Of a stretch of DNA of 64,000 nt, positions 36,397 through 45,322 are shown one piece after another (within the stretch, counting starts at the first letter, position 1; each line of letters begins with the position of its first letter). The stretch is from positions 393,836 to 457,835 of the forward strand of contig CAXXMY010000009.1 of NCBI GenBank assembly GCA_963663635.2, written 5' to 3'. Made by a program: the position numbers and the translations under genes. This DNA is from Poriferisodalis sp963663635 (GTDB taxonomy: Bacteria; Actinomycetota; Acidimicrobiia; Acidimicrobiales; Poriferisodalaceae). The notes beneath the pieces are model-generated. The model searched no databases, was not told where the DNA came from, and worked only from the letters and a program-made list of their open reading frames with translations.

Positions 36397-37664
36397 TTAG
36401 TTGCGGGGTGTGAGCTGGGCTGTGGCGATGGTGTCGCGTTCGGGGTTGAGGGTGGCCGTGGTGTGTTCTGTGAGGTAGCGGCGGTCTGTGGCTTGGCATT
36501 CGTCGTGGAGGTCAGCGAGGATCGCTGCGACGAGGCGGACGGCGGATGCTTGGTTGGGGAAGATCCCCACGACGCGTGATCGGCGTTTGATCTCTTTGTT
36601 GATGCGTTCGAGGGGGTCGGTGGACCAGATCTTTTGCCGGTGCGCCCGAGGGAACACGGCGAAGGCCCCCACCTCGGGCTTGGCGTGGGCCATCAGCGCT
36701 GCGACTTTGGGGAATCGGGCGCCGAGCTGGGCGGCGACTTCGTCCCAGGCGTCGCTCACGGCGTCGGCGTCGGGCTGCGCGAACACGGTCCGGGACACTG
36801 CGGCGGCCATGTGCTGGTGGGTGCGGGGCACCAGCGCCACAAGGCTGCCGATGAAGTGCACCCGGCATCGCTGGCGCCCGGCGCCCTCGATGGTGCGGTC
36901 CGCGGCGGCGCCGAGCCCGGCGTGGGCGTCGGCTGTCACCAGGCGCACCCCGGCGAGCCCTCGGGATCCCAGCGAGCCCAACAAGTGCTGCCAGAACCCC
37001 TCGCTGTCGCTGTCGCCGATGTCGCATCCCAGGATCTCCGGGTTGGCGTCGGCGGTGACGCCGGCGGGGCCACGACCATCGCCATCGAGACGACCTGGCA
37101 GACGCTGTCGCGCACCTTGAGACAGGTCGCGTCCACATAGACGCAGGCGAAACCGACGTGATCGAGGCGCCGGCCCCTGAACGCCTCCGCCATGTCGTCG
37201 AGCCCCGCACAGATGCGCGACACCTCCGACTTCGATATCCCCGACTCCGCGCCCAGCGCGGCCACCAGATCGTCCACCGATCGGGTGGACACCCCAGCCG
37301 CATATGCCTCCATGACCACCGCGCCCAGCGCCCGATCGATGCGCCGACGCGGCTCAAGCACCGACGCCGACAACGAGCCCTTGCCCAGCTTGGGGATCCT
37401 CAACTCGACATCGCCGGCCTGGGCGGCCAGCAGCCGCGGCCTGTGCCCATTGCGCTCGGCCACACGAGCGTCGCTGCGCTCATAGCGCCCGGCGCCCACC
37501 GCCTCGGCGGCCTCAGCCTCGATCAGCTCCTGGAGCACAAAGCGCACCGCGCCGCGCACCAGCACCGCGCCGCGGACCAGCACCGCGCCGCGCACCAGCT
37601 CCGCGCCGCCCCCGGCGCGAAACGTCTCCCACAGCTGTGCTGTGTCACTCCCAGAAAGGGCCAT
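36397..37664 (-). pseudogene. IS256-family transposase, one frameshift
   Basis: ATG at 37664 with AGGAGG seven bases upstream; about 422 residues if joined. DDE catalytic residues are visible: first Asp in VDATCLKVRD, second in VTADAHAGL, Glu in TDPLERINKEIKRR. The frame changes near 37065 in a CCCC run: upstream it reads QVVSMAMVVA, and in the other frame it continues GVTADANPEILGCDIGDSD. The N-terminal part has four imperfect LVRGAV repeats from an 18-bp tandem repeat at 37543-37612. As written the element would be immobile unless frameshifting occurs or the base is an error. Confidence 0.85.
37543..37612 (-). repeat. 18-bp tandem repeat in the transposase N-terminus
   Basis: Roughly four near-identical units of the type AGCACCGCGCCGCGCACC (plus strand), encoding LVRGAV hexapeptides in phase with the transposase. 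Confidence 0.85.
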
Positions 37665-37749
37665 CGGTGCGTCCTCCTCGACGAGTGGGTGATTTCTCTC
37701 ACCGAGGATCACGCCGACGGCCCCCCTACTGGTGGACCCCTGCGACTAC

Positions 37750-37780
37750 CTCAAACCCCACCACTCGGTGGGACACTGCC
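37750..37780 (-). repeat. IS right terminal inverted repeat
   Basis: Reads inward as GGCAGTGTCCCACCGAGTGG followed by TGGGGTTTGAG; pairs with the left repeat at 36353. Confidence 0.8.
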
Positions 37781-37788
37781 GGGAATTC
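37781..37788. repeat. Target-site duplication, right copy
   Basis: GGGAATTC directly outside the right IS end, identical to the left copy. Confidence 0.85.
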
Positions 37789-37965
37789 CTGCTGATGGTC
37801 ACATCACTACTGAGTCAAGCTGCGGTACAGACCGCTCGACAACTCTCCTCAATCGCGAGGTCTTTGGTCCCGCGCGGCGTTTCTATCAGAGTCTATGATG
37901 TATAAACTCCATGTGACTCATCAATTCGATTCATCATTGACGACGAGGCGAACGGTCTGATCGCT

Positions 37966-38880
37966 ATGACTGCGCGCCTGGAAATGCACCACTACGAAAC
38001 GATTGTGGCAGTGTCAGACACTGGATCTGTCACTGCCGCAGCGGGTCGACTTCACGTCAGCCAATCCGCCGTGAGTCATCGGCTTGCCGAGGCAGAACGG
38101 CGGCTCGGCGGTCGATTGTTCGAGCGACGTCCCTCGCGGGGCATGCAACCGACGCCCGCGGCACTCGCACTCTGTCAGGCCGCCCATCGCGCGATGCCGG
38201 ACTTGGCCCGCGCTGAACGCGACTTCATGCGCAGCGCCGGTGGGACGACCGCGACCGTTCGCATCGGCGTCGGCTCGTATGACTGCTACCACTGGCTAGC
38301 ACCGTTCGCGGTGGCATCCAGCGAGCGGCTTGAGAATCTCATGCTCGAATTGGTGGTCGTCGGCGATGCGCCGGTGCAGCGGCTCGCAGACGGCACCGCC
38401 GACCTGGTGCTGGCCCCTGGGCGGCCGCACGGCGCATGCGTTTCTCAGCATCTGTTCACCGACGAGTTGGCGCTCATCACCAGTCCGGATCATGGGCTCG
38501 CGGAGCGGACATGGATCGGACCGGAAGCGGTTGGCGACCAGCATTACTTCACCTACAGCCGGCAGCCCGCACCCGGCTTCGAGTATGAGCGGTTCATCCG
38601 CCCTGCAGGCGTGTCCCCTCGCACGATCACCGTGCTCGAACAGACCGGCGCCATTGCGGAGATGGTCGCTGCGGGATTCGGAGTGTCGATCCTGAGCCAG
38701 TGGGCGATGTCGCCTTGGATCGACTCCGGACGGCTTGCCGCAGTGCGGTGCGGTCGCGGCGGTCTCGACCTCGAGTGGTCAGCGTTGACGAGACTCGACA
38801 CGCATCCCGACTCGCCTGAACGCGAAGTTGCCGACGCGATTGTCGAGTGGCTGGGAAATGGCGGAGTGGCGCCGAGCTAA
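37966..38880 (+). CDS. LysR-family transcriptional regulator
   Basis: 304 aa. N-terminal winged helix with SVTAAAGRLHVSQSAVSHRL (about 24-43) and GRLFERRPSRGMQPTPAA, followed by a periplasmic-binding-protein-like effector domain from about residue 95. The SQSAVSHRL recognition helix and the rest resemble MetR/betaine-type LysR proteins. It faces the DddP-like/PhyH operon convergently and lies one IS element away from the Rieske/flavoprotein pair, so it could regulate either; the effector is unknown. The 177 bases upstream are AT-rich and hold its promoter. Confidence 0.9.
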   Translation: MTARLEMHHYETIVAVSDTGSVTAAAGRLHVSQSAVSHRLAEAERRLGGRLFERRPSRGMQPTPAALALCQAAHRAMPDLARAERDFMRSAGGTTATVRIGVGSYDCYHWLAPFAVASSERLENLMLELVVVGDAPVQRLADGTADLVLAPGRPHGACVSQHLFTDELALITSPDHGLAERTWIGPEAVGDQHYFTYSRQPAPGFEYERFIRPAGVSPRTITVLEQTGAIAEMVAAGFGVSILSQWAMSPWIDSGRLAAVRCGRGGLDLEWSALTRLDTHPDSPEREVADAIVEWLGNGGVAPS

Positions 38881-38924
38881 CGCATCGCAGCACACGGCGA
38901 CCGCACCGCTCCGCGCCTCTGGCG

Positions 38925-40118
38925 TCAGCTCAACAACGCCTCGCTGAATGGCGACGCCGACAGGACCTCGGGCCCCGTCGGCGTGATGAGCACCTGTTCC
39001 TCAAGCTTGACGGCTTCTGGGCGATCCGCCGGAGCCACCAGGCTCTCCACGCACAGGACCATGCCGGGCTCGAGCACGCCGTCGTAGCCGTCGGAGGCGA
39101 ACTGGTCGCGATTGAGAATCAGCGGGTACTCGTTGCACAAGCCCATGCCGTGCGCAACGCAGGCGTTCGCTGGCGAGTGCATCCCGTCAGGAGGAAGGTG
39201 TGCCCGTTGTGACAATTCGGCGAAGGTCACTCCGGGACGCAACAACTCGATATTGCGCTGCACCTGCTCGTAGGCCGCGGCATATATGTCTCGCTGTTCT
39301 GCCGTGCGCTTGACGTCGCCGGCGAGCCACGTACGCGAGACATCCACGGTGTAGCCGTCGAGCCCGACGTGGTCGGTATCGAACGCCACGAGGTCTCCGG
39401 AACGGATCACTCGATCCGAGCACTCCTGGTACCACGGGTTCGTACGCGGCCCCGATGTCAGCAAACGGGTCTCGAACCACTCGCCGCCGCCCGCGATGGC
39501 CACCTGATGCATGACCGACCAGAGCTCTTGTTCGCTGACGCCCGGCACGCACGCCGCCTCCATCGCTGCAATGGCCCGCTCGCACACCTCGAGTGCGGCA
39601 CGGATGGCAGCGATCTCGCCGTCGCACTTCACCGCACGTGCCAGACCGATGGCATAACCGCCGTTGACCACCTCCACGCCGAGACGCTCAAGAGCCCACA
39701 AGCCCAACGGATCCAGCCGATCGACGGCAAGCCGCGGGCGCGCACCCCGGCGCCGGCCCGGGAACGTCCCGAGCGTCGATGCGATCTCAGCGGCCCAGCG
39801 CTCGGCGAACTCCTCGGTCCGCGGACCGGTGATGAAGTGGTACCAACTCAGCGCATTGCGGACCTCGCCCACGGCAGGGTGGCCCTCGGAGAGGTGCTCG
39901 CACGTCTTGAAGTCGAACATCGTGACGTGGCCCTCCGCAGGGACCAGCGCGTAGCGGCACGGATGATGCAGCGAGTACACCGACATGTTCGATGTGCCAG
40001 TGGCGTACCGAATGTTCAGCGGGTCGTAGAGCAGCCCAGCGTCGCAGTCCGCTGCGACGAGTCGACGCTGGAACCTCGCGAGCCGCTCGAGCTCCAGCTC
40101 GGCAGTCAGCACGGTCAC
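38925..40118 (-). CDS. DddP-like M24-family metalloenzyme (candidate DMSP lyase)
   Basis: 397 aa. DddP cleaves dimethylsulfoniopropionate to DMS and acrylate using a creatinase/prolidase fold. Matching features: DPLNIRYATGTSNM near the start, GGEWFETRLLTSGPRTNPW in the middle, and a complete set of likely metal ligands Asp248, Asp250, Asp260, His323 (AHGMGLCNEYP), Glu358 (CVESL) and Glu373 (KLEEQ). The ligand spacings 2-10-63-35-15 are almost those I recall for characterised DddP (2-10-64-35-15). Other M24 enzymes such as Xaa-Pro peptidases or creatinase share the fold, so activity is inferred. Its ATG overlaps the upstream dioxygenase stop by four bases (ATGA). Confidence 0.72.
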   Translation of the reverse strand: MTVLTAELELERLARFQRRLVAADCDAGLLYDPLNIRYATGTSNMSVYSLHHPCRYALVPAEGHVTMFDFKTCEHLSEGHPAVGEVRNALSWYHFITGPRTEEFAERWAAEIASTLGTFPGRRRGARPRLAVDRLDPLGLWALERLGVEVVNGGYAIGLARAVKCDGEIAAIRAALEVCERAIAAMEAACVPGVSEQELWSVMHQVAIAGGGEWFETRLLTSGPRTNPWYQECSDRVIRSGDLVAFDTDHVGLDGYTVDVSRTWLAGDVKRTAEQRDIYAAAYEQVQRNIELLRPGVTFAELSQRAHLPPDGMHSPANACVAHGMGLCNEYPLILNRDQFASDGYDGVLEPGMVLCVESLVAPADRPEAVKLEEQVLITPTGPEVLSASPFSEALLS

Positions 40119-41020
40119 AAGATCAGTCCGTCACGCGCCTGCGGAGCGAACTCAGCCGCGAGCAAGTGAGCCTCAGTGACCCGCCCGTAGACGGACCGAG
40201 TCCGGTCGACGGGGCCCATGACGCCTGGCCGGTTTGCGTAGCCCAGCACACCGACACAACGCGTCTTGTTCCCCTGTACTTCGGTGACACGGTGCAGCGA
40301 ATACCGACCCAAGAAGATCTGAAGGTCGCCTGCATGCATCCGCAGCGTCCGCACGGCTTCTGGCGCTTCGTCGCGCAGCACCCGTCCGAGTCCGTCGAGG
40401 TTCTCGTTGCCGGGGCCCCGAAGCCACGGGCAGTACTCGAACAGCCCGCCTTCGGAAGGTTCGGAGACCATCAGGGTCACCACGAACTCGTTGGTGTCGT
40501 AGTGCCAGTGAAGCTCGCCTCCCGGCGGCACGATTGTGACGATGAGCCCGGCCAGCGGATCGGCGTACTCGAAGATGCGCAGCTCGCCGACGCACGCAGC
40601 CACGAACCGTTTCACGCCCGGCGAGGCGTAGAGCCGGGCCAACACGGTGTCGGGCGGGATCTGGTCACGAGTGAGCTGGCCGATGCGACGCGACAACTGA
40701 ATGCGCCGCGGATCGTCAGGGGCAAGGTCTTTCTCGGTATCGGCACGTGCGTACACGCTCGAGGTCTCGCTGCGTATCGGTGCCTTCGGCATGATCGCCT
40801 CGATTTCGCTACGCGCCCGCTCCAGGCCAGCCGGATTCAGGAACCCTCGAAGGGTGGCGCAGCCGTGCTCGACAAGCGCCGTGCGTGCAACCCCGACGGC
40901 TTCATCCCAACCGACCCGATCGATGCCGTCAGCGCCGCCGCCGACGGGATACCACTCAGTATCGACAATGTCATCCAGAGCATCACCTTCTGGATTCGCG
41001 TATAACACTGAAGGACTCAC
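40115..41020 (-). CDS. PhyH-type Fe(II)/2-oxoglutarate dioxygenase
   Basis: 301 aa, GTG start with GGGGAGG site upstream. The jelly-roll core has the iron-binding HxD in LHWHYDTNEF (about 172) and the distal His in GRYSLHRVTEV, followed by RCVGVLGY where the 2-oxoglutarate-binding basic residue is expected. Family members hydroxylate phytanoyl-CoA, ectoine and other small molecules. It is translationally coupled to the DddP-like gene, so it likely acts on a related osmolyte or its product; the substrate is unknown. Confidence 0.82.
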   Translation of the reverse strand: MSPSVLYANPEGDALDDIVDTEWYPVGGGADGIDRVGWDEAVGVARTALVEHGCATLRGFLNPAGLERARSEIEAIMPKAPIRSETSSVYARADTEKDLAPDDPRRIQLSRRIGQLTRDQIPPDTVLARLYASPGVKRFVAACVGELRIFEYADPLAGLIVTIVPPGGELHWHYDTNEFVVTLMVSEPSEGGLFEYCPWLRGPGNENLDGLGRVLRDEAPEAVRTLRMHAGDLQIFLGRYSLHRVTEVQGNKTRCVGVLGYANRPGVMGPVDRTRSVYGRVTEAHLLAAEFAPQARDGLIL

Positions 41021-41422
41021 AGCCTCCCCTTTTGCAAATCGTCATGACCAAGACGGAAGCCGGGCCTGCTCGAACGAGCTGCCACATCGGTTGTAGACCG
41101 TCTCTGCGCTTAGAGGCCGCGCGGATAGGTGGCCGGTCTTTAGCGCAGATTGAGGGCGATATCGGACCTCGTCAGCAAAGGCGCTGGTCAGGCCGCTCCC
41201 CGGCCAATAGTCGAAACCAGTGTTTCCGCAGGTCAGTGCCTATCCGCTAATCCTCATTAGCTAACACCCTTTCGGATTATGAACCACCTACATCTTTTTG
41301 CGGGAATTACATAAAGAATGTGCATATTCGGCCGAAGCGGCAGGCTGAGGAGCAGTTGCGCTGGCTCCAGTGACGGCGGGCGCTGCTTCGGGGGCCGTCG
41401 AGGTGGCGTCGAGAAGCCCCGC
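41021..41422. other. Intergenic region with a long imperfect hairpin
   Basis: About 400 bases between dioxygenase and acyl-CoA dehydrogenase genes; holds the dioxygenase promoter. CTGCGCT at 41104-41110 pairs with AGCGCAG at 41142-41148, with further GGCC/GGCC pairing inside, giving a roughly 45-nt stem-loop. From 41240 to 41330 the sequence is AT-rich. I do not recognise a known riboswitch class. Confidence 0.45.
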
Positions 41423-42631
41423 TCAGTCCAAGAGTGCCCGGCTGATGACGACGTCTTGGATCTCCGTCGCACCGTCGAGGTAGTGCGTCAGTCGGGCAGT
41501 TGCCAAGTGGCGAGGAAGCGGATGGTCCCGACGTGCACCGTTGGCTCCCATCACCTGCATGCAGTCCGCCAGCCGGCGCTCAGCGGCCCGAGTAGCGAAC
41601 TTCTTCGCATGCGCGGCCATCACCGCAGCCGGTCGCCCCGCCGCAAGCGCGACCGCGGCGCGATAGGCCAGAAGACGAGCAGCTTCGAGATCGGTTGCGA
41701 CATCGGCCAGGCGGAAGCGCACGCCCTGCAGGTCGGCGATCCGGCTGCCGAACGCCTGGCGTTCTCGAACGTAGGAAGTCGCGGTCGCCAATCCCGTGCG
41801 CAGCATGCCGCAGCACATCGCTGAGACGAGGACGCGGGCCAGGTCGATGCCCTCCATGGCTGCGGCGAAGCCCTGACCGACCGGTACCAGCGTGTCGGCA
41901 TCGGGCACTCGGCACTCGTCGAAGCTGATGCCATTGGTGCCCAGTCCGTGGCCGCCGAACAAGTCGTAGCCCTCGGTGCGCTCGATCCCGTCGGAGTTCC
42001 CGTCGACGAGGAATGCGGCAATGCCACGATGCCCTGCGGCCGGATCCGTCTGTGCGTACACCGACAGGAGCGACGCAGCAGTGCCGTTGGTTGCCCATGC
42101 CTTTGCGCCGTCGAGCACCCACTCATCGCCGTCTCGTTGCGCCCGGGTCGTGATCGCCGCTGCATCGCTGCCGACCCCCGGTTCGGTGAGCAGGAATGCG
42201 CCGACTCGCTCGCCGGACACGAGCGACGGCAGCGCTCGTGCACGCAGCTCGGCCGGAGCACGCCGGCTCACCGCGCCGGCCAAGTTGTTGTGGCACACCA
42301 ATGAGAAGGCGACGGCGAGGTCAACGGCAGCAATTTCTTCGAGCACACGAGCGAGCGCTACCTGACCGATGCCTTTGCCGCCGTCGGCCGGAGGCACCAA
42401 CAAGCCGCAGAGGCCCTCGGCGGCGGCGCTGGCGAATGCCTCGGATGCAAATCGGCGCTCCCGTTCCCAGATCTCCGCACGCGGCGCGACGTATGTCCGG
42501 GCCCATTGCGCGGCGCGATCGATGATGGCCTGCTCGGATGCGTCGACTGCTGCGTCATCAACAACTGGTGTCAGATCTGCGATCAAGTCGGCTGAGGGCA
42601 TGGCGACGACGTCGTTTCCGAGCGATTCCAT
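41423..42631 (-). CDS. Acyl-CoA dehydrogenase
   Basis: 402 aa from the ATG at 42631, which sits seven bases after an AATACT -10-like box. FAD-dependent alpha,beta-desaturation of an acyl-CoA. Three-domain layout is clear: GLCGLLVPPADGGKGIGQVA, then AFLLTEPGVGSDAAAITTRA (beta domain), EWVLDGAKAWATNG, and the C-terminal helical domain with RQAFGSRIADLQGVRF and QVMGANGARRDHPLPRHL. The usual catalytic Glu region near the C-terminus is not certain (DGATEIQDVVISRALL), so short- versus branched-chain type is open. Divergent from the CoA-transferase gene. Confidence 0.9.
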   Translation of the reverse strand: MESLGNDVVAMPSADLIADLTPVVDDAAVDASEQAIIDRAAQWARTYVAPRAEIWERERRFASEAFASAAAEGLCGLLVPPADGGKGIGQVALARVLEEIAAVDLAVAFSLVCHNNLAGAVSRRAPAELRARALPSLVSGERVGAFLLTEPGVGSDAAAITTRAQRDGDEWVLDGAKAWATNGTAASLLSVYAQTDPAAGHRGIAAFLVDGNSDGIERTEGYDLFGGHGLGTNGISFDECRVPDADTLVPVGQGFAAAMEGIDLARVLVSAMCCGMLRTGLATATSYVRERQAFGSRIADLQGVRFRLADVATDLEAARLLAYRAAVALAAGRPAAVMAAHAKKFATRAAERRLADCMQVMGANGARRDHPLPRHLATARLTHYLDGATEIQDVVISRALLD

Positions 42632-42638
42632 GACGAGC

Positions 42639-42694
42639 AGTATTGCCCGCCCAGTGTCGCCCAACCAGATTCGGCCGACCAGATTCGCCCGACC
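42639..42694 (-). repeat. Four 14-bp tandem units ending in the -10 region of the acyl-CoA dehydrogenase gene
   Basis: Read on the minus strand: GGTCGGGCGAATCT, GGTCGGCCGAATCT, GGTTGGGCGACACT, GGGCGGGCAATACT, in exact 14-bp register; the last includes the AATACT box. Seven bases later comes the ATG. Confidence 0.85.
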
Positions 42695-42822
42695 AGCCTG
42701 GCCGGCGACGAACGAGCGGCGACGCAACGGCGTGCGTCCGAATCGGTCTCATAGAGTGCGCGTCGAGCGCGGCCGCCATCTCTCGGTGCCAGGACGCTCA
42801 CACGACCAGGAGCACCGCAGCG

Positions 42823-44139
42823 ATGAGCGAGCAAGGCAGCGATCCCTCGAACGGCGGCCCCTTGGGCGACCGCGCCGGCACATTGGTCACTGCTGACGAA
42901 GCAATCAGACGCATCCCCCGACGAGCCCGCGTGTACGTCTCCCAAGGATCAGCGACACCGTTCGGTCTCCTCGAAGCCATCGACGCTGCCCACGATCGCT
43001 TCGCAGACATCGAATTCGTCAGCGCGTTCCTGCTGGCGCGGCCGGCGCCGCTGGACCATCTGGGAAATCCGTTCCGGTGGACATCGCTGCAACCCAGTGG
43101 CGCGATGCGCGATGCGCTCGACAGCGGTCACTTCGGCGTCGTCCCGGCTCGCTATTCCGACATCTCCGGGCTCGCCGGCCCCGGCGGCGGTCTGGAAGCC
43201 GATGTGCTGCTGTGCCAAGCCAGCCCACCCGACGCCGATGGCTTCATGAGCCTCGGCACCGGTGTCGGCGGTCACGTCGAACTGCTGCGCTCAGCGCGAC
43301 TGGTCATCGCGCAGGTCAACCCGCAGATGCCGTACGTACATGGCGAAGGCGAGTGTCACCGCAGCCACTTCGACGCCCTCGTCGAGATCGACGAGCCGCT
43401 CGCCGAACTGGCGCCCGCGGTCATCGACGACACGGCGCTTGCGATCGCATCCCACGTCGGCCCGTACATCAACGACGGCTCGACGCTGCAGTTCGGCATC
43501 GGCTCGGTGCCCGACGCGGTGCTGTCCAGCCTCGCCGACCGCCGACACCTGGGATTGCACGGCGGCATGATCAACGACGCCTGCATCGAGCTGATCGAGA
43601 GCGGCGTGATCGACAACCGGCACAAGGGCACCGATCTCGGCGTGGGAGTGAGCGTCGCAGCCGAGGTGATGGGCACGAGGCGCCTGTACGACTGGGTCGA
43701 CCGCAACCCCAGAGTGCGGTTGGTGCACGGCTCGCTGAGTCACGGCGTCGAGGGCATCGCTGCGATCCGCAACTTTGTCGCGCTGCAGTCGACCGTCCAG
43801 ATGGCGCTCGACGGCTCAGCAAACTCTGAGATGGTTCGGGGGCGCTACATCTCCGGGCCAGGCGGCGCGCCCGATTTCGCCTTCGGGGCGTCCATCGCGA
43901 CGGCAGGCCGTGCCATAGTGGCGATGCCGTCGACGGCGGCCGGAGGCAAGATCTCGCGGATCGTGCCCCGGCTGGACCTCGGCTCCCCGACGACGCTCCC
44001 GGCCTACGTCGCCGACGTCGTGGCGACCGAGTATGGCGCTGTCGAGTTGCGCGGGCGCACGCTCGCCGAGCGCGCCGAACTGCTCATCTCGATCACACAT
44101 CCAGACCATCGCCCCGAACTCGAGGCCTCGCTGCCGTAG
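42823..44139 (+). CDS. Acetyl-CoA hydrolase/CoA-transferase family protein (4-hydroxybutyrate CoA-transferase-like)
   Basis: 438 aa, ATG with AGGAG eleven bases upstream. Belongs to the class I acetyl-CoA hydrolase/transferase group: ARVYVSQGSATPFGLLEAI near the start, INDGSTLQFGIGSVPDAVLSS (about 223-243), LHGGMINDACIELIESG, and a C-terminal GGKISRIVPRLDLGSPTTLP typical of 4-hydroxybutyrate/butyrate CoA-transferases. The catalytic Glu normally lies near the GIGSVPDAV segment but I cannot fix it. It is divergent from the acyl-CoA dehydrogenase; both probably serve a short-chain acyl-CoA pathway. Confidence 0.88.
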   Translation: MSEQGSDPSNGGPLGDRAGTLVTADEAIRRIPRRARVYVSQGSATPFGLLEAIDAAHDRFADIEFVSAFLLARPAPLDHLGNPFRWTSLQPSGAMRDALDSGHFGVVPARYSDISGLAGPGGGLEADVLLCQASPPDADGFMSLGTGVGGHVELLRSARLVIAQVNPQMPYVHGEGECHRSHFDALVEIDEPLAELAPAVIDDTALAIASHVGPYINDGSTLQFGIGSVPDAVLSSLADRRHLGLHGGMINDACIELIESGVIDNRHKGTDLGVGVSVAAEVMGTRRLYDWVDRNPRVRLVHGSLSHGVEGIAAIRNFVALQSTVQMALDGSANSEMVRGRYISGPGGAPDFAFGASIATAGRAIVAMPSTAAGGKISRIVPRLDLGSPTTLPAYVADVVATEYGAVELRGRTLAERAELLISITHPDHRPELEASLP

Positions 44140-44173
44140 TCAACGCGGCCAACAACAGCTGGCCGCGCGAGGT

Positions 44174-45049
44174 TCACAGACGGCGAACGGTCGCCGCTTT
44201 CCCCGTCGTCCCATAGGCCATACCCGACATGCGGTGCAGGTTGCGAGTGTTGTGCATCTTGCCGTGAATGCGGGGGCCCGCAGCCAGCATGGCGCCGTCC
44301 ACGACAAGCTGCTGGCCGCTCACGAACTTGCTCTCGTCACTGGCCAAGAACAGCGCCATCGCCGCAATGTCGTCACCCTCGCCGCGCTCTGGCCATGGCT
44401 GCAGCTCGGCCATCACCTCCGCAGCTTGGGCCTCGTTGCCGCTGTGCATGAGCGGTGTGAAGATCAGCCCCGGGCAGATCGCGTTGACCCGGATGCGATG
44501 CGGTGCCAGCTCCAGCCCAGTCGTCTGGGCGAGGCTGATGACCGCGGCCTTCGCTGCGGAATACGCCTGTGGGCCGGCACCGCCGCCCACACCCGCTATG
44601 GACGCGGTGTTGATGATCGAGCCGCCCGTTCCCTGCGGGATCATCACGCGCGCCGCGTGCTTCGTGCCCAGCATCACCGAGCGCACAAGGATTGCAAACG
44701 TCTCGTCCCAGGCATCGACATCCAATTCGGTAATCGGTCCGAACGCACCGCCGATTCCGGCGTTGTTGAACACCACGTCCAGCCGGCCGAAGGCCTCGAC
44801 CGCCAATTCGGTCATGGCAGCGACATCGTCCTCGACCGCAACATCGGTACGCGTGAATCGCACTCGATCGCCGAGGCCGGCCTCACCCATCTCGTCCATG
44901 AATGCGTGGCCCGCGTCTGCGTTCAGATCGCCAACGACGACGGACGCGCCCTGCGCCAAGAACAGTGCCACCGTCGAGCGTCCCATTCCGCTCGCGCCGC
45001 CGGTGATCACCGCCGACTTGCCAGCCAGTCGCCCCTCGTCATTGCTCAT
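44174..45049 (-). CDS. Short-chain dehydrogenase/reductase
   Basis: 291 aa, ATG with AAGGAGA six bases upstream. Classical SDR: cofactor motif TGGASGMGRS (about 15-24), NNAG at about 93, catalytic Ser in INTASIAGVGGG, and YSAAK for Tyr/Lys. GDLNADAG after strand 2 has Asp at the position favouring NAD(H). C-terminal tail MHNTRNLHRMSGM is unusual but in frame. Substrate unknown; it neighbours acyl-CoA and amidohydrolase genes. Confidence 0.92.
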   Translation of the reverse strand: MSNDEGRLAGKSAVITGGASGMGRSTVALFLAQGASVVVGDLNADAGHAFMDEMGEAGLGDRVRFTRTDVAVEDDVAAMTELAVEAFGRLDVVFNNAGIGGAFGPITELDVDAWDETFAILVRSVMLGTKHAARVMIPQGTGGSIINTASIAGVGGGAGPQAYSAAKAAVISLAQTTGLELAPHRIRVNAICPGLIFTPLMHSGNEAQAAEVMAELQPWPERGEGDDIAAMALFLASDESKFVSGQQLVVDGAMLAAGPRIHGKMHNTRNLHRMSGMAYGTTGKAATVRRL

Positions 45050-45322
45050 GTCGTTCTCCTTGCGTCCCGAGGCCCGGTCCGATCGCGCTCGGGCACCCCT
45101 CGTCGCGAGGTGAACTGCTCCCTCGCCACACGAGATTGTCGCCGATACGGCGTGTGCGTGCCCACCGGAAGTCGCGGACGCACATCGTGGTCGCACGCAT
45201 TGTGTCGCCGGCACTGGATCGCACGCCGCGGCGCGTGACTGCTCGCCATGCGAGAATGCAGGCGGGCATTCCCGCTGGCAGACCGGGGGCCAGCACGAGG
45301 GGCCCAGCTCGAGGGGGCCAGC

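Larger units (their letters stand above)
36353..37780 (-). mobile_element. IS256-family insertion sequence, 1428 bp
   Basis: Bounded by imperfect terminal inverted repeats of about 28-31 bp: the left end begins GGCGGCGTCCCGTGGAGTGG, and the right end read inward begins GGCAGTGTCCCACCGAGTGG. It is flanked by an 8-bp duplication GGGAATTC. It contains one transposase gene on the minus strand. Length, ends, duplication and transposase agree with the IS256 family. It sits between the betaine-type flavoprotein and a LysR regulator. Confidence 0.9.
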
